A stretch of DNA of 64,000 nt from Lanius collurio (GCA_020086605.1 JACBWW010000007.1:17869396-17933395), one strand, 5' to 3'; positions 10,501 to 24,600 are shown, numbered from the stretch's first letter. Numbers and translations: made by a program. The notes: a model not told the origin generated them from the sequence alone.

Positions 10501-13500
10501 CCAGCTGAGGATGGTTGGTGGGAGCAGCAGTAGTGAGGCAGGTCACCCTCCTTCATTGTTCTTTGACTTTGCTCTCAGGTCATTTAAAAGAGAAGTTAAT
10601 AAAGAATGTTTTTCTTTGAGCAAGGCTTGCTTTTCGTGTTCATTTTCTGATAATATCATTTGTTTTCAGCTTAGCAGTAGGTTTGTGGAATGAGATCCCC
10701 CTGGACCTCCGTGACTTTGTATTTTACCTGGCAGCAAACATCTCAGTTCTTTCTCTTGTCACTTGATCTGGGATAAAAGAAACCTATGCCTTTCTTAAGG
10801 AGGAAAAAAAAAAATCCCTGAGGAATGATTATAGGGAACATGGGATGTACACTGTACTGGGTGGCCATTTTCTGGCAAAGCCCTGAACTCAAACCATTTA
10901 TCAAGGAAACAAAACATTTCACCATGTGCAGTGCGCCTGATTCTGCAGCAAGCAGCAGAAACAACCCCTTGTGCCAGGCAAGGGGTGAGATAGCATTACA
11001 CTTCTTCAAGCTTTAGAAAGAAACCTTTGTGCCACCTTTGGCACAATATTAGGTTTTCTTGTAGAAAATCCAGTCTTCTATAATTTATAGTAGGTGTAAT
11101 GAAATATGTGTATTTTGATGGAAAGTCCTTGATAAGATACCAGTGGTGGCAGCATGGGGTTATTTCCTAACTGGCATTTGAGAGAGCCAACATGATTAAA
11201 TCAGGGCTCATTTTAAGTTGACTTGTAATTGCCTGCACAGGAAAGGTAAAAAGTGAGTTCCTCTGTAACTATGAGATTTTGTTCTCCACATCCAGATGGA
11301 ATATAATATTGCTGCATTGGCTTGTAGTCTTGTGGGGTTTAAATAGTGCCTGCAATCTGGTGCCATGCTGATTTACTAATCCTTGATCTTAGTTGAACAT
11401 GATCACAGTCCCTGCTTCTGTTCATAAGGGATAGGCTTACTGTTAATTGACAGGCTTTGGCGTCCTACCAAAAGAGCTGCTATGTAGAGAAGGAACTAAA
11501 ACTGAGCAGAGGGTGTGTTGGACAAGCCAATTTGGTGGGGGAGAAATCTATTTAGTAGATCTTTATGCCAAAAATTATTTTCTATTTTATTGTGTCATTA
11601 AAACTACAGTGTGTGATTTGCATTTTAACATGAAACTAAAAAAAACCAGAATAGTCTGAAATGTGTTTGCAGGGTGATTAAGTAACTAAGATGTGGTGTT
11701 TGGAATCTTCCCAGATACTCTGCTTTCTGTTTATTTAATTACTGCGTGAACTTCTGTGTTTGTGTCTGCTCACAAAACTTGTGTGCAATGGTACATGCCA
11801 AACATACCCAATCTCATATTTGTGATATTGCCCACAGATTTCAAAAAGATTGTATCCCAGGATTGGGGCCTACATGACGGTTTATCCAGCATTTTTGAAT
11901 TTTGATGGAAAAATGTTAGCAAGTGGTAACTTCTTTTCCAGTAACTCCCCAGAAGTTTCAGACCATCTTCTTTTTATTCAGAACTATGTTTGCCCCAAGT
12001 TTTGATCCCTTTCTCTAGCTTTCTAAACCTGGCAAAACCTGAGAGAAAAATAATTTTTGGGGGAAGGCTGAAATTATTTAAGGTCCATTTTCTACTCTTC
12101 TGCACTGCTGGCCTTGCAGGCTTCAGGCACGCTAAATTGAAGGACAATATTTAGATGTCAGTTGTATACTCTAGGAGTATACAACCTTCCACCAAATACT
12201 TTCATAACCTGCAGCCTTGTGTTTATTTGTGGATAACTAAACCTATCTTGTGCTCTGGATCTGTCACTCATGCTAACTTTGAGCCCACTTACCTACAGCC
12301 TAATATAAGTGCTTTGAAACCCCTGGAATATAGTTTTTACCCTGTGCGCTAAACTTTGGGGGATTTGCTGCCTAGTTTCAATATTTCACTTAACCAATGG
12401 AAAAAAAACCCACTCTTGGTGTTTTGGGGATCAGTAGTAACAGTTCTTTTACTGCTCTGTGCAAGTGAGGAGCAAAGTAGGAGCCTTCCTTACTATTAGG
12501 TAATTCTTTAGGTTTAATGAAGGGCAGTGCGAGGGCATCTCTGAGGGTTTCACACCAGTGACTTGGAGTCAACTCTGAGCCTTCCCAGCTCTTGATTTTT
12601 TGGGATGCTCAGATGGTGTATTTTCCATGCTGGTGTAGAAAATATGCCTTCAAAGTGGACAAATCATTGTTCCCTGTGTTCTCACATAGGGTATTTGGAG
12701 GTGAATACTGTAATGTCAACAGTCTCCTCATGAGTGTATAACCCACCCATGAAGCCTATCAGTAGCAGGCAGACATGTCCATATCAACACGAGGTTTTTG
12801 TTCTCAAGATACATCAGTTCAACAGAAAAACAAGCCTTCCTCCAAGCCATTCCATGGCCTCTGGGATGGTCCTAGGCCGCCAAAACCACATCAGAGCTAT
12901 TGCCACATATCTGCAGGTCTGTATAAACCTTTCTCTTAGTGGCAAGGTCAATTTATATTTCTAAGTGTGGCACATGGAAAATGTGCTCCTGTTCACTCTC
13001 ACCTACCTTCCTGAGCTCTGTCAAGTTCTTCCAAACTCTGAGGTAAAAAAGTCTCTACCTCAGGCTTAGTCAGCAATGCTGCAACAATCTTTCCCTCATC
13101 ATCTGACCAGCTGGAAGATGTCAATATTTTGGTTCCTATGGGGTCACTGTATGCAACCTTTCTATTGGCCTGGCTGGTTTTAGCAAAATCTCTTTCTCAA
13201 CCCTGCATATTTCTCATCCCTGCCAGCCATATCCTCATGGAAAGAATGGCTCTCTTCATCCACCTCCTGTGAAGGGTTTGTATAAACCGTCTCATATGTG
13301 GGGCCTTGGTCTTCTATGGAACTTGACTTGGCCATGAATCAGATTCAGAGAAATCCTTCTTCAGCCTACCTGTGATGGTGTCTGTGCCTTTGCCTCAATA
13401 ATTCTGCAGAATATCCTCTTCTCTGGTGCCCCAGTTGTCTGGATTATGCTGAGATATGGCCCAGCCCTTTCCAGTCTGTGTGTCCTTGGCTTTGTCCATG

Positions 13501-13832
13501 AAGACAAGAGAACTGGAGTGAGGAACTGAGCTGAGGGGATGCTGTAAGTCAGATCCTCCCCTGTTCTGGCTTTGGACACAGCTGGAGTGCATAGCTAAAT
13601 GTGGGAGCTGGGAGACATTCCTGGGTTCAACATGCGAGAAATGAGTTGGAGCATTTTCTTACTCTCTAATTTTTCTTAAGCAGGTTAAAAACAGCAAAGG
13701 CATTGCCAGTCTTGACAAATCAATTCACACAACACTTCATAAAGTCATATTGAGGTAGTGCTGCAACTTCAAGGCAAAAAACCCATAAGGTTTGTGTATC
13801 AGACAATTGTCAGTGAATCACTGAGCATCCTG
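7546..13832. other. Non-coding DNA, no genes recognised
   Basis: About 6.3 kb of AT-rich sequence without a supportable exon. The only discrete features are the G-rich tract at 10057-10074 and short homopolymer runs. Overlapping open frames around 9885-10294 arise from the purine-rich, stop-poor composition there and have no domain. Confidence 0.4.
10057..10074 (+). repeat. G-quadruplex motif in a polypurine tract
   Basis: Four GGG runs (10057-10059, 10061-10063, 10068-10070 and 10072-10074) are separated by loops of 1, 4 and 1 bases, which meets the usual intramolecular G-quadruplex pattern. The surrounding polypurine stretch spans about 10049-10086. Confidence 0.7.
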
Positions 13833-13950
13833 ATACAAGGATCATTGAGTCCAGCTTCTGGCCCTGCACAGGAAAACCCCAAGGATCACACCATATGCCT
13901 GAGAGCATTGTTCAAACACCTCTTGAAACTCAAGCAGACTTGGTGGTTTT
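13833..13950 (-). mobile_element. CR1 LINE fragment, different subfamily
   Basis: The plus strand reads ATCATTGAGTCCAGCTTCTG, then GCCCTGCACAGGAAAACCCC, then a stretch ending in CACACCATATGCCTGAGAGC and TTGTTCAAACACCTCTTGAA. This matches a CR1 3' region of the subfamily whose end reads 'atcatcgagtccagctcctggccctgcacaggac'. It is reversed and truncated at both ends; the terminal octamer repeat is not intact. The open frame 13758-14144 only overlaps it by chance. Confidence 0.75.
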
Positions 13951-16900
13951 CGTCATTGGCTCCTTTGCATCCTGTGGCTGTGACAATCCAAATATTGAAA
14001 GACCTTTGGCTTCTAATCAGAGAGGCATGGAGGCATGTGCCTTATGGAAACACCAAAAGGGCTCTTTCTGGAGTTGTGAGAGAAGCTGAAGCCTCTCACT
14101 TTGTCTTAAGGGCACCAAACTTCTTTTTAATTCTGACCTGGTAACAACAGTTGAGCCTTTTTTAACAGTCCAGGAATAATCTTGTTGTGATCACTCAGAA
14201 GGTATCTTGTGAATTAATAGAAGTATGAAATTGAAGGGAATTAGCTAAATCACATTAAAAAAAATTATGTGTCCATTCTCATTCAAAATTCAAAAGATTT
14301 TAGTTTAGTTTCATTTATTTCCTGCTGTAATGATTTAAAATTGTTTTAAATCAGGGTAACTTTAACTCCAAAAAGGAAAGCACACAGGGAAGTTGAATAG
14401 GATTTACCTAAAATACATTGAAAATTCAACTTGAATTAACTTCGAGAGATACTCTTACCTTAAATGAGAGAAAAACATTTGCTTTACACTAAAAGTTGAA
14501 AAAATGGTTTTTCACGAGAGGAACATAAAAATGGGAGGTGGAAAACAAGGTCTATTCTCAAAAAGATATTTTTTGCAAACATCTATAAAATTTAGGAGAG
14601 TTCTAATAAAACAAATTGCCTGGAAAACTCAACTATCCCCTAAAGAGCCATTGTGTTCAATTTGGAGACACCACTCAGCCATTACAGAGTGAAACAGCTT
14701 TGCTTTAATTGAAAATCTCAGAGCAGTCTTCTCCAGGAAGTTGTTTCCCACCTTTTATTAATAAGACTTGACTGTGAGGGACACCTGCAAACAGCTGAAA
14801 ACTGCCTTATTACAAATATTTTATTAAAAATACTTTTTTAATAAATAGCTTTCTATATTGGCAAGAATTTTGACTAATGTTGGAAAATGTTAACACCCAT
14901 TAAGTAGCTCACTAATAATTCAAAGCTGGAGAAAGTTATCAGAAGGATGCTAAAAAATATCCCAGGATAGAAATGAGGGCATGTATGTTTAAAGACAGTC
15001 CTAGGGGGAAAAAAAAGTATTGTGATGAGAATGTAATGTATTTATAGAGCTCCAAAGGGTGTTCTCTGTGAAGGTATTGATAGGCAGTCTGTCCTTTTTT
15101 CAAGTCTTATCTTCAGGGTAGCAGAGCTCAAATGTGCCAAACACTTCTCGTGTTCAACTCTGATTGCATCTGTGCAATTTTCTCTGAGATTTATGTCTGG
15201 TGCCAATGAAAGCAGTGGCCATTGTCTCACTATATTTAACATATTTGTTAGATTAACCGATTGCTTAAATGTTTTTATTCTTATCACATCTGCAGTGCCA
15301 AAACTTCACTGATCAACAAAAGGATGCTGGCTGGACAGATAGCAAAGTGACTGCTGTTCCATGCGAGAAATGCAGGCTCAGAAGTGTGACTACTGCAGCC
15401 AGGGGAGAACAGAGCTCATGTGCCTGTTGAAGTTGTATTCCTGGCATTGTATTATGATTTTCCTAAGGGTTCTTGGGTATGCACCCCCTCACACACATGC
15501 TTTGCTTCTTCATTTAGGAGAGACTGTAGAAAGGCCAAAGGCATCTGGGGCAGGAAAGTCAAAAGATGCAGTAATGGGGCAAAAAAATATTCGCAGTGTG
15601 ACTTCTACTGGTGCCCTCTCAGTTATAATATTCTTGCAAAATATTTAATACCTCTCTATTTGTATCTGCTCTTCTACCCCAGTACACATCTTACTGAATG
15701 TAGCTGCTGATTATGAATATAAGAAATCAATTGTTGCTGTCTTTGTGTCACAATTTTTAATTCTAGAGGCAAGCAGCTGTTTTGCTTGAAGTTTGGCTTC
15801 TTTAGCTTTCTGATGTGTCTTGTGGGGTCTGGAGTTCTCAAGCCACACATCTGGGTCCAAAGAAATTATGCCTGCTATTCACTAGTGCTCCTCTCTGTGA
15901 TGCAAGTGGGTGCTCCAGAACATTGCTCTAATGGCCTTTCAGAAGAGGTGAGTAATTTACTCCTGGACTATGCCTTGTCATAAAAAACTTCCAGCACTGC
16001 AGCTATATATGTGCCCATCTGTGCCTCTGTGTGGGTAACCGAAGTGACCTTTATTGGTGTATTTGCTGTGTTGCACTTGCCAGTGTACTCTGGGACTGGA
16101 TGAAGTACTATGTTTAATTTTTGCTCCGAGAGGTGGGTTGTTAATGGTAGGTACAGGAGATAGAAACCAGTAATGTACTTTCCTACTTGCCTTAGTTCAT
16201 CTAGTTTCAGTTTATCAAGTGCCCTTTATCCCTGCCATTTTTTACTGGTTCATTTCTTGTAACTGCTGTGGCAGAGAGGGACTTGGGAGGTGATTTAAAA
16301 GAGAAATAAATATAAACTTTACAAACCAGCTCACTTGGAGACTGTCTAGAGGAAAAAGCAGTTACTGTGGTAGGAGGTCAAACCAAGGCTGACATCCCAG
16401 ACAGCAAGGGGACAAGATCACTGGGATGAGAGGGGCAAGAGAAACAGAAATACTTAAGGTTAATTAGGAATGATAAAATAAAAACAATGAGCTTGAGAGA
16501 GTGAAAGAGAGGAAACTGTTAAACAGGTTATGGAACAGAACATCAGACAAGGGGAAGGACACTTGCCATTTTACCTGCAAAACTGCAGTGTATGCCAATT
16601 ATTCTAACATCCAGTTTAGCCATTTAAGAAAAAGTTTTTGCTTGGGTTGCTCTACAGATTGCACTACCCTTTCCATGCTCAGGGGGACCAGGGATTTCCA
16701 TTCTCTCTAGATATTTAAATATGCCTTTCTATTCATGTGAGCAAAAGGAGTTTATGGACACTTGGCAGGTATCATTGTCACAGTGGCACAGAAGTTATCT
16801 GTGCCAACATTGGGCCTTGTGTGGCTAATTCTGAGCTTCATGGCTGCATCCTTCAGTGCCCTGGCAGTGCTTCTCTCAAAACACATGAGCAGGTTGAAGT

Positions 16901-19900
16901 ATGAGTACTTAAAAGCCATGGTAATTTCAAATTACTTCTCATTCAAGTTGAATGTCATTGTTTAGATTTTGTGGGTCTCCTTTATGTTCCTGCACAAGAT
17001 GTACATTCTTAGCCAGAGCACAAGTCATAAGCTTTGAAACCATATATAATTCACAATGCTCCCAAAATCCATGCAAAATAGGCATCCTATAATACCCAAA
17101 TATTCTCATTTAAAAGTTGGTGGAGGAATTGTCCAGAATGTGAATATCACAACAAGGTTTTGTACAGAGTAAATTTTTTAAATGAGGCTTTTGGTTTTTT
17201 GTTGTTGTTTTTGTTTTAAGTCTTTGAAAATAGGATTTGATGCTGATCTGCTGAAAGGCCTTATCCAGCAGTACTGCTGGCACTAAGTCACAGGGTAAAC
17301 ACAGCCTGGCGGTGCAAGTCACAATGGACCACAGCTTGAAAATTACTGGCCTAGCAGCCTGGGAGTAGGAGCTCTCTGAGCTCTGCCTTTGAATCTCTTT
17401 TCTATTTCTTTTCTGAATTTCATCATGAACAGTATAAAACCCATCATTTCTACTTCATTTCTGCCTGTGTAAAGGGAAAAGTGCAAGTGCAGAAATACAT
17501 TGCCTTTTCCCCCCCATAAAGTCTTCATTCAGATGCTCATCAACCTAATTTTTCCTTCCTTCTCCTCTTTGCTCAGGGGCTTTCAGCTCTCCTTTGCCAT
17601 ATCCCCCTGCTTCTGTTAGCATTGCTCCTTTGTGCCTCATGTTGTTTCTCCTCTCAGCGTGGCCTGCTGATGTGCTGTCGTGCTGAGCAGAGGGGCTGGA
17701 GCAGGGAAGAGTCCTGCCAGCACTGGAAGAGGCAATGCTGTGCCTCCATTCAATGCCACACTTATGCTCACTGATTATCAAGAGGTGCTGGATCCGGCTG
17801 AGCCACTTCAGCTTGGTGTGACAGCATATCAGCAGGGTAAGGAGGGAGCCCCAGGCCCTGGCACACACTGATTCATGAGAACATCCCACAGCAGATATGG
17901 GCTTTCTTTCCCTCTCACCAGCGGGGACTTGATCCCTCTCACGTCTGCCTGGTGAAACTCTTTTGTAACAGTAGGTTTGTATTGCATTACTCGTCCACCT
18001 GGTAGCACACAAGAGACATGGCTAAGGATTTGATCTCCTGTATTAGTTTCTTGGATGCTCTCCAAAACACATCTGCTTTGGCTCTTGGTTGAGAACATCA
18101 TCCTGAAGCAAGCATTCCCTGTCCTGCTGAAGGTTGGAGCATTTCAGTGTCCTTTGGGGTGCTGCACCAGCTGCTGTGTCTCAGCTGGGAGACTGTCTTG
18201 TTAAGCTGCTGTCATCTTGCTAACCTTTGGCTGTGGCTCTCCAGCCTTGAGTGAGATGGTGGCTTGCATCACCTGTTTCCATCACCAGTTTGTGGCCACA
18301 AAGAGGGCATTTGCCCTGAGTTTGGCTTTACTGTGCTGCCACAGTCACCTGCAAGGGTGACAGTTCTGTGATGGGCTTTCAGTCATTCACAGCCTTTGTA
18401 CCCCATTTGTATGACACTTTAGCATCTTGATTATTCCTTGGGTTTGTGTAACATTTATATTCCCTCCCAAAATTCAAAAGCGGGTGGTTTTTAGCCTATT
18501 GAGATAAAATTTTCATTTGATTTTTTTGGGATGATATTAATATTTTCCCATAAAGGAAGTAATTTGTTGTAACTAACTGCTAAGGTTGGTTGATCTTTGA
18601 ATATTTACTGCCAGGCAGATGTACATCTTTTGTCCTACTGCTGCTGATGTTCCAAATCTTGTCGCAGTTTTTCTGCAGACTACTGCAACACTTCAAATTC
18701 CGTGCTGGTCAGAATTACTATTTGGATTATAATCTATCAAAGAGTTTCCTACATTTGTGTTCTTTGTATGTTGTCTTCATAGTATGTTGTACACTTCCTT
18801 AGACAGCCTCAAACCTTTATTGAGAGGCATGTCCCCAGCCTCTGCATCCTTTCCACTATGATCACTTCTGCTGTGATTGGTTCAAAGCCTTTTTGCAAAG
18901 TCCATCTTTTGAGATGTGGGTATCTTTGACAGTAACTTCAAAGAAACAGTGGAAAAGTCAGATGACTGATACTGAATGAACATCTTTTTTTGAATTAGTC
19001 AATGGAAATTTTAAGCCTTCAAATGTTCCAAAGGATTAGGAGAACTATGACAGAAATGTAAAAAATAGTATGAAGGAAAAATTGCTGTCTCTTTTCTTGC
19101 ATGGAAACTTCCTTTTTCATCACAGAATCTGTTATGTTTGTCTTTCAAAATCCTCTCTTAGCTTCCAGTCCAAATCTAATCCAGTAGACTTTTCTGGGCT
19201 AGGCATATAGATTAAGAACCATTGGTAATACAAAGGGTTTGTCTCTTATTCTCACCTCAAGTAATAATACTGTTTGTTTTAATGCACTCTTTTTGTGGCT
19301 GGTGAGATGCTATTTTTATTCAGAGATGATTCTGTGAAATATTTTGCGGGTGCAACAGAGAGGTCCCAGCTTGTGCCCGGGTACTCTCCTGACTGCCAGC
19401 CTCACTGGGGGAAGCAGGAGGTCAGATCTGATGCTGCAAGGGCTGCAGAGTCAGGTGTGCCCAGCCCTGCCAAAGAGTGAGTGGGGCAGGAGCTGTTAGA
19501 GATGAGAAGAGTAAATGGACTTGGTTGGCAGTAAAGCTTAAATGCATCTGAATCAATTGGACTCTTGAAGGGGCCAGCTTGGATGGGAGTGCTTGAGTGT
19601 GCAATTCCTGCAGGCACAACACTACAATTTCCTTCTGGGGATAGCTGCCAGTGCCTGGAGAAAAGCTCTTCTAGGCTCTGGATGATCCTGCTTAGTGTAA
19701 GATTTCCAAGTCAGAGGTTCTCTGCAACCTCCCTTATGTTCCCAGGAGAAGCCATTTACCCTTTCCATGGCTCCTGTTTTAAGAGTGGTCATTTTAAAGA
19801 ACTTTATAACAAAATACATATGCTTGTCCATTTATGTTCCTGTATTTTATTTTCTGTATGAATTTATGGTCATCTTGATCTATGCTTATGTCTGTTTGGG

Positions 19901-20900
19901 AATTTATGCATTAGGTTGGGTGCTTGCTACCCTCGACCTGAAAGATCCCAAGTGTGTGGGCATGCTTTGAAATCATTTCCCAAATCAGCTTCATTTTTGC
20001 ACCCACTCTGAGTGTACTGGTGGCTGTTCTTCACATGCAGAAGCCCTAGGCATAACAACATTGAGCCAAAACCAAGTACCATTGTAATTTAGGCTTCAGG
20101 TATATCCACTTTTATGTAATGTAATTACTTCATAAATTCTTATCTGAGTAACTTTATTCATAAGTTACCTTGGCATCTTTTTCGTTACAAGTTTTGGGCT
20201 GCAAAAAACTCTGCTGGAGGCTCTTCCATCAGATTCAGCATTATCACATGAATTGTAGTGGACTTTAATAATTTTTCAGCTGTAAGATTTTCCATCTGAT
20301 GACACTGTATTCTGATGTTGAATTTCTGCACTGCGTACCTTTATACATGTCCTGGAAGTGCCTCTTTCCCTTTCAGTATTATTGATTTTTTTTTTTTTTT
20401 TCGATTTGTTTGGCTTAAGTTTTACTTTTTTTCTTTTTTTCCTAGCACTGCAAGTAGAAAATGGTGTCTATCTTATCTTCAGCTTGTGCTAATTTTTTTC
20501 TTCACATGCTGTGACTCTCTTTCTGCTTGAGCACTGATTTGTCATGGTAAATTATACATAGCTCAGTGTCATGTGGATTTCTGTGCTTTAAGTTGCATCC
20601 TTCACTATTTTCCTTAGTCTAGCACTTTTCATCAAACACATTTCTTTCTTTTGCAGCTCAAAAAAAAGAAAAAAAAAAAAGAGAGAAGTAAATAACCTTC
20701 TGCTATTCCCTTAGCCGCCTTGTTGCAAACCCTACAGAAGTTTTTGCAGTCTATGCAAACGACTGTTTATCCAGAGTAGGATACGCTGAGGAATACCACA
20801 AATCAATTCTCAATGAGAAGTGGGAATTTGAGGAGCACTGTTACAGCCTCTTTTTTACTCTTCACCCTGGCCATATTTCTCAGTTGCTCTCTGAGCATTT
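13951..20900. other. Non-coding DNA, no genes recognised
   Basis: About 7 kb of AT-rich sequence. A splice-like pair flanks 17658-17836 (see findings) but no frame is open across it. A T16 run lies at 20386-20401 and an A-rich run near 20661-20684. No repeat terminus or family motif is recognised elsewhere. Confidence 0.4.
20386..20401. repeat. Poly-T run (T16)
   Basis: Sixteen consecutive T residues, followed by further T-rich sequence to about 20440. No adjoining retroposed sequence was recognised. Confidence 0.85.
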
Positions 20901-21624
20901 TGTGGCGTGATTGCTGTTATTTGGTATGATTTACTTTGTCTCTGGGTTGGTGAGCTGCAGGCTGCTCAGGTGGTGTCTTGGGGTGACTTGGTGTTGTATT
21001 CCCTATCATTGCTCTATGCCCAGAAACTAATTTTTATGCCTTTTTATGCCTTTAAACTGAGCCTGAGAGAGAGGGAAAAAACAAACTGAGCAGAACTTTT
21101 CAAAACAGTTTTGTGTTTCAAGGACAGACAGAGATAACACAGACTCTCTCCCTCTCTGCATTTGGCTTTCCCTGCTGTGGGGAGAGGAGCAGAGAAGCAA
21201 CCTGCTTGCTTGTTCAGCCAGCTTTCGTGTTTTTTTTCCTCTGGAGAGTTGAACTTTGTTTTTCCTGGAATTTCGGATTTTTCCTTTTCTCAGCTGTACT
21301 GTTCCAACATCAGAACACATTGGGACTGTTCTCCACTGAGGCCCTGGTCCCTGGAGGAAGGGGGCCCACCCTGCCCAGTTCTGAGGAGGAGGGAGATTAA
21401 GGGAGGACTCTTAACATTTTCGCAGGTTTTTCTCCACAGTGAGAGATTTTATTATTTAGCATTATTATCCTTTTCCTGTGTGTTTGTTAAATAAATAGCT
21501 TTTATCTCTTTCACGTTCCTTCGAGGAAAAAGTTTCTTTTTTCCTGGACCTGGTTGTGGGGGGAGTGGTTTGTAATCTGCCTTCTCTCAGAGGATATGTT
21601 TCTAAATTTGGCCAAACTGGCACA
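20901..21624 (+). mobile_element. Probable solo LTR of an endogenous retrovirus-like element
   Basis: A block of about 725 bp opens with TGTGGCGTGATTGC and closes with GGCCAAACTGGCACA, that is TG...CA. It carries AATAAA at 21490-21495 on the plus strand, followed by a CTTTTATCTCTTTC-type U5-like stretch. The segment around 21300-21420 (GTTCCAACATCAGAACACAT, then an acidic-looking GC-rich stretch, then ACTCTTAACATTTTCGCAGG) resembles songbird LTRs I recall. I found no matching target-site duplication (GCATTT on the left, GATGGC on the right), so the left boundary is uncertain or the duplication has decayed. No internal retroviral genes adjoin it. The frames at 21113-21494 are inside the LTR and are not genes. 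Confidence 0.62.
21490..21495 (+). terminator. AATAAA polyadenylation signal of LTR-like block
   Basis: AATAAA in TTAAATAAATAGC, placed about 130 bp before the proposed LTR end, consistent with the R/U5 boundary region. Confidence 0.55.
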
Positions 21625-24600
21625 GATGGCCTGATGCCACTAAAAAAAAAATCCTGGTGTGATGGGATAGAGCTGCTCACAGGACTGCTCTCTGCTGCCT
21701 CACAAGGGCTCTGCCTGTACCATGCTGTGTAAAGGAGCTCATGTTGTGTTGAGCAAATGGGGAAATAATCTTCTCATTCCCATTGAAATGAAATTGCTTA
21801 AAGGGAAATTTGCTGTTGGAAAAGGATGTATGAGCTAGGAAATCATCTTGGTCTCATTTTTCCATTAGGATGTGGGAAATACCCTTCTTTGGTAGGTAAG
21901 TCAACATTTTGCAAGGCTAAGGAAGGAACCAAGCCCATGTTTGCTGGTGTAGGTACATGGTAAGGGAGGCTCATAAAGAGCATTGCTGTGGCCCTTGTGA
22001 TACTGGAGTGGCTTCTGATCCCAGAAGTTGTTGCAAATACCACTTCCTGAGCCCTTGCTGCTGCAAGGGGGGGACAGGCTCCTGGTCCTTTCTTGCCCAA
22101 ACCTCAAACTAGGGGAGTTAAAGGAGATGTGTAAGAGGAGGCTGTGCCCATTTCAAGAGAGATGAAGCTCCACCCCCGGAAAAGCTGAGTTGCAGAAGAG
22201 AGAAATGGCATTCCTGAGAAGTTATGCCAGCCCTTCCTACATCTGTCCCCTGACTGCAAAATAGCTACTTCAAAGGCTATTTTATGCATGGACTGATTGA
22301 ACAGGTGAGCTGAAGAAAATAAGTTTTTGTGGACTTCCTAGCTCCAAATTATAATTGCTGCCATGTAACCAAGGAATTCTTACAATGACAGAGTGAGGAG
22401 CAGATAAATTCCAAGTAAATAGTATGTACATGTCTCCGGTTTATCACAGTAGGACAAAACATGAAGTAGGAGCTGCATATCAAAAAGCTGTAGCACCATG
22501 ACAAAAAGTCTCCTGATTTGTTTTAAAGTGAGGGCATAAGCTTTGGTCCTAACTCTCAGAAGGGGGTGCTATTACCTCATCTGATTTCTTTGTATTTTAT
22601 AAGTATATCTATATGGTTTGCATGCGTATGTATGTATATGTAACCCCACTGTAGTTTTAAAAGCAGGCTAAAACACTTATTTCCCCTTGTCCATTGCTTT
22701 AGTGCATGATTTTTATGAACTATAATAACAAAGTTGCTGCTTTTTTTTTTGTTTTAGTTACTCACTGGTGCAGTGTGCAAAAAAAATTACTTTGATTTCC
22801 AGAAATATGGGGTTCTTTTGAAAAATATGAGAAGCCTTGAAAATGGAAGACCAGTGGAGCAAAAGGAAGAAAAGACACAAAACCTGATGTCTTTATTTTA
22901 TACTGCGCAGTGCACAGAAAAATTTACGGTCTTGTGCAAGAAGTGAGAACAATATACTTATACTGTGTATGAAAAACACTGAGTTGTAATCAGTGTATTT
23001 TACTATGCTAAAATATGATGATTTAGATTATGAAATCAGATCATTTTAAAAGTCTACATACTATTGCAGTATTTCCACTATTTTTTATCTCCTGCAATTC
23101 ATTGTTTGGACATTAAATAGGCTTGTTAATTTCTTATCTTCTTTGGACATTTATTTATTTAATTTGCACCTCTAAATTAAAAAAATAATAGTTGTCTATA
23201 TCTCTCTTGGACACACAGCTGGTGAATTTCTTTTTTTCACATCTGTTTGTCCCTGCTAACTCTTAGAGACACATCACACTTCTTTCCTACCAAAGCCCTG
23301 CTTTGAAAAATGCTACCTCTGTAGCCTCTCTCTCTTTGAGCAAGAAGGAGCTCAGGTACTCAGTATCACAGATGGACTGGGCACAGGAAGCAGTGAAAGC
23401 TGTGCAAGCAAAGGATCCTGCTGAACCTGCAAGCTTTGCCCAGCATTCTGGCAAATACTGGGACAGGAAGGCCATGCTCCCTGGTATTCACGACCATCCA
23501 TGAGGGAAGCTGGCACAGCTGGTTTATGGCCTCCAGCTGTACCTTTGAAGAACAGCCTTGCCCTCAAGCTGTTGGTTTGCAGGGCTTTGAACTCTTACAC
23601 GAATAGGTCACCATCTTGACTCAGAGGCCTTAGCATTGACTGATAATGATTAAATGCCATAACCTGTGACCCTGCAATTAGCAGAAGGATTTCTGTTTAT
23701 TTGGGATTATGGCCATCACTATGTTCTGGGTTTAATCGGTAAACATAGGTCCTCCTAATCATTCCACAGTGTGGAGCATCACTTCCCAGAGATGCCTGCA
23801 ATCCAGACTTCCTGCAAAACCCAACCACTGGTTTCAGTGAGTGCTTAGAAAAGAATACTTTTCAGGATGGTTCCTATTTTGCATAAGGATCTCCTCTGGC
23901 AGATATTTGGCTAGTGTCCCTGAAATATTGTAAAAAAAACTTCTCATTGTCCTGCAGATTGCACCTTCTAGGTTTCTTCTGCCCTATCATCTCCATTGTG
24001 GGAATGTCATGGAAATGATTACATAGGAAGAGGTTTAATATATGGTTAAAATGACATCAAGAAAATAACCTTGCCTATTATTCCTCACTTATCTGGAGTT
24101 CACAGTTAGAATTTGGATGCAGAAGAAATTGAATGTAGCACTTCAGAACAACAATAGCAGCTTCTTGTAAACATTTCCCAAATCTTAGTTTTGTAGGTCT
24201 ATGAATTGTTTATCCTCAACCAGGAATAAGATCCCAGTCATAGATATCTACTTTAGGGTGAGATGAAGTGCCTCTGGATATGCACATTTCCTTTCAATAT
24301 GATAATAGGTAGATAAATTTTAATTGTTAAAACAGATTAATTCTACTGCATCCAAGGCCCCTGTGAAGAGAGTCTGGCATGTTTCAAGTGATTTTAAAAA
24401 GTGTCTTAGTCTGGTCCCAAAGAACTGTCTAGCCTGACATTGACCATGCCATACCTTCATGTCTGCAACGAGCCTGGGACTCTGGCCATTCCTAAAAATT
24501 CACAGGATGAACATGAAATTGCCTTCTCCAAGGACAAAGTGTGTAGAGAGAGTCAAAGGGTTTCACTTCAGAGCTTCCTTCAATTTCTCCCTGTGGAAGA

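Noticed and set aside
13751..13759. TGAGGTAGT, the start of let-7
   Set aside because: The match stops after nine bases and no complementary 3' arm of the let-7 precursor is present.
17545..18012. 155-codon minus-strand frame
   Set aside because: No domain and no splice support on that strand; a competing plus-strand frame exists in the same place.
21113..21494. Overlapping plus-strand frames of 95 and 110 codons
   Set aside because: They lie wholly within the second LTR-like block, where coding capacity is not expected.
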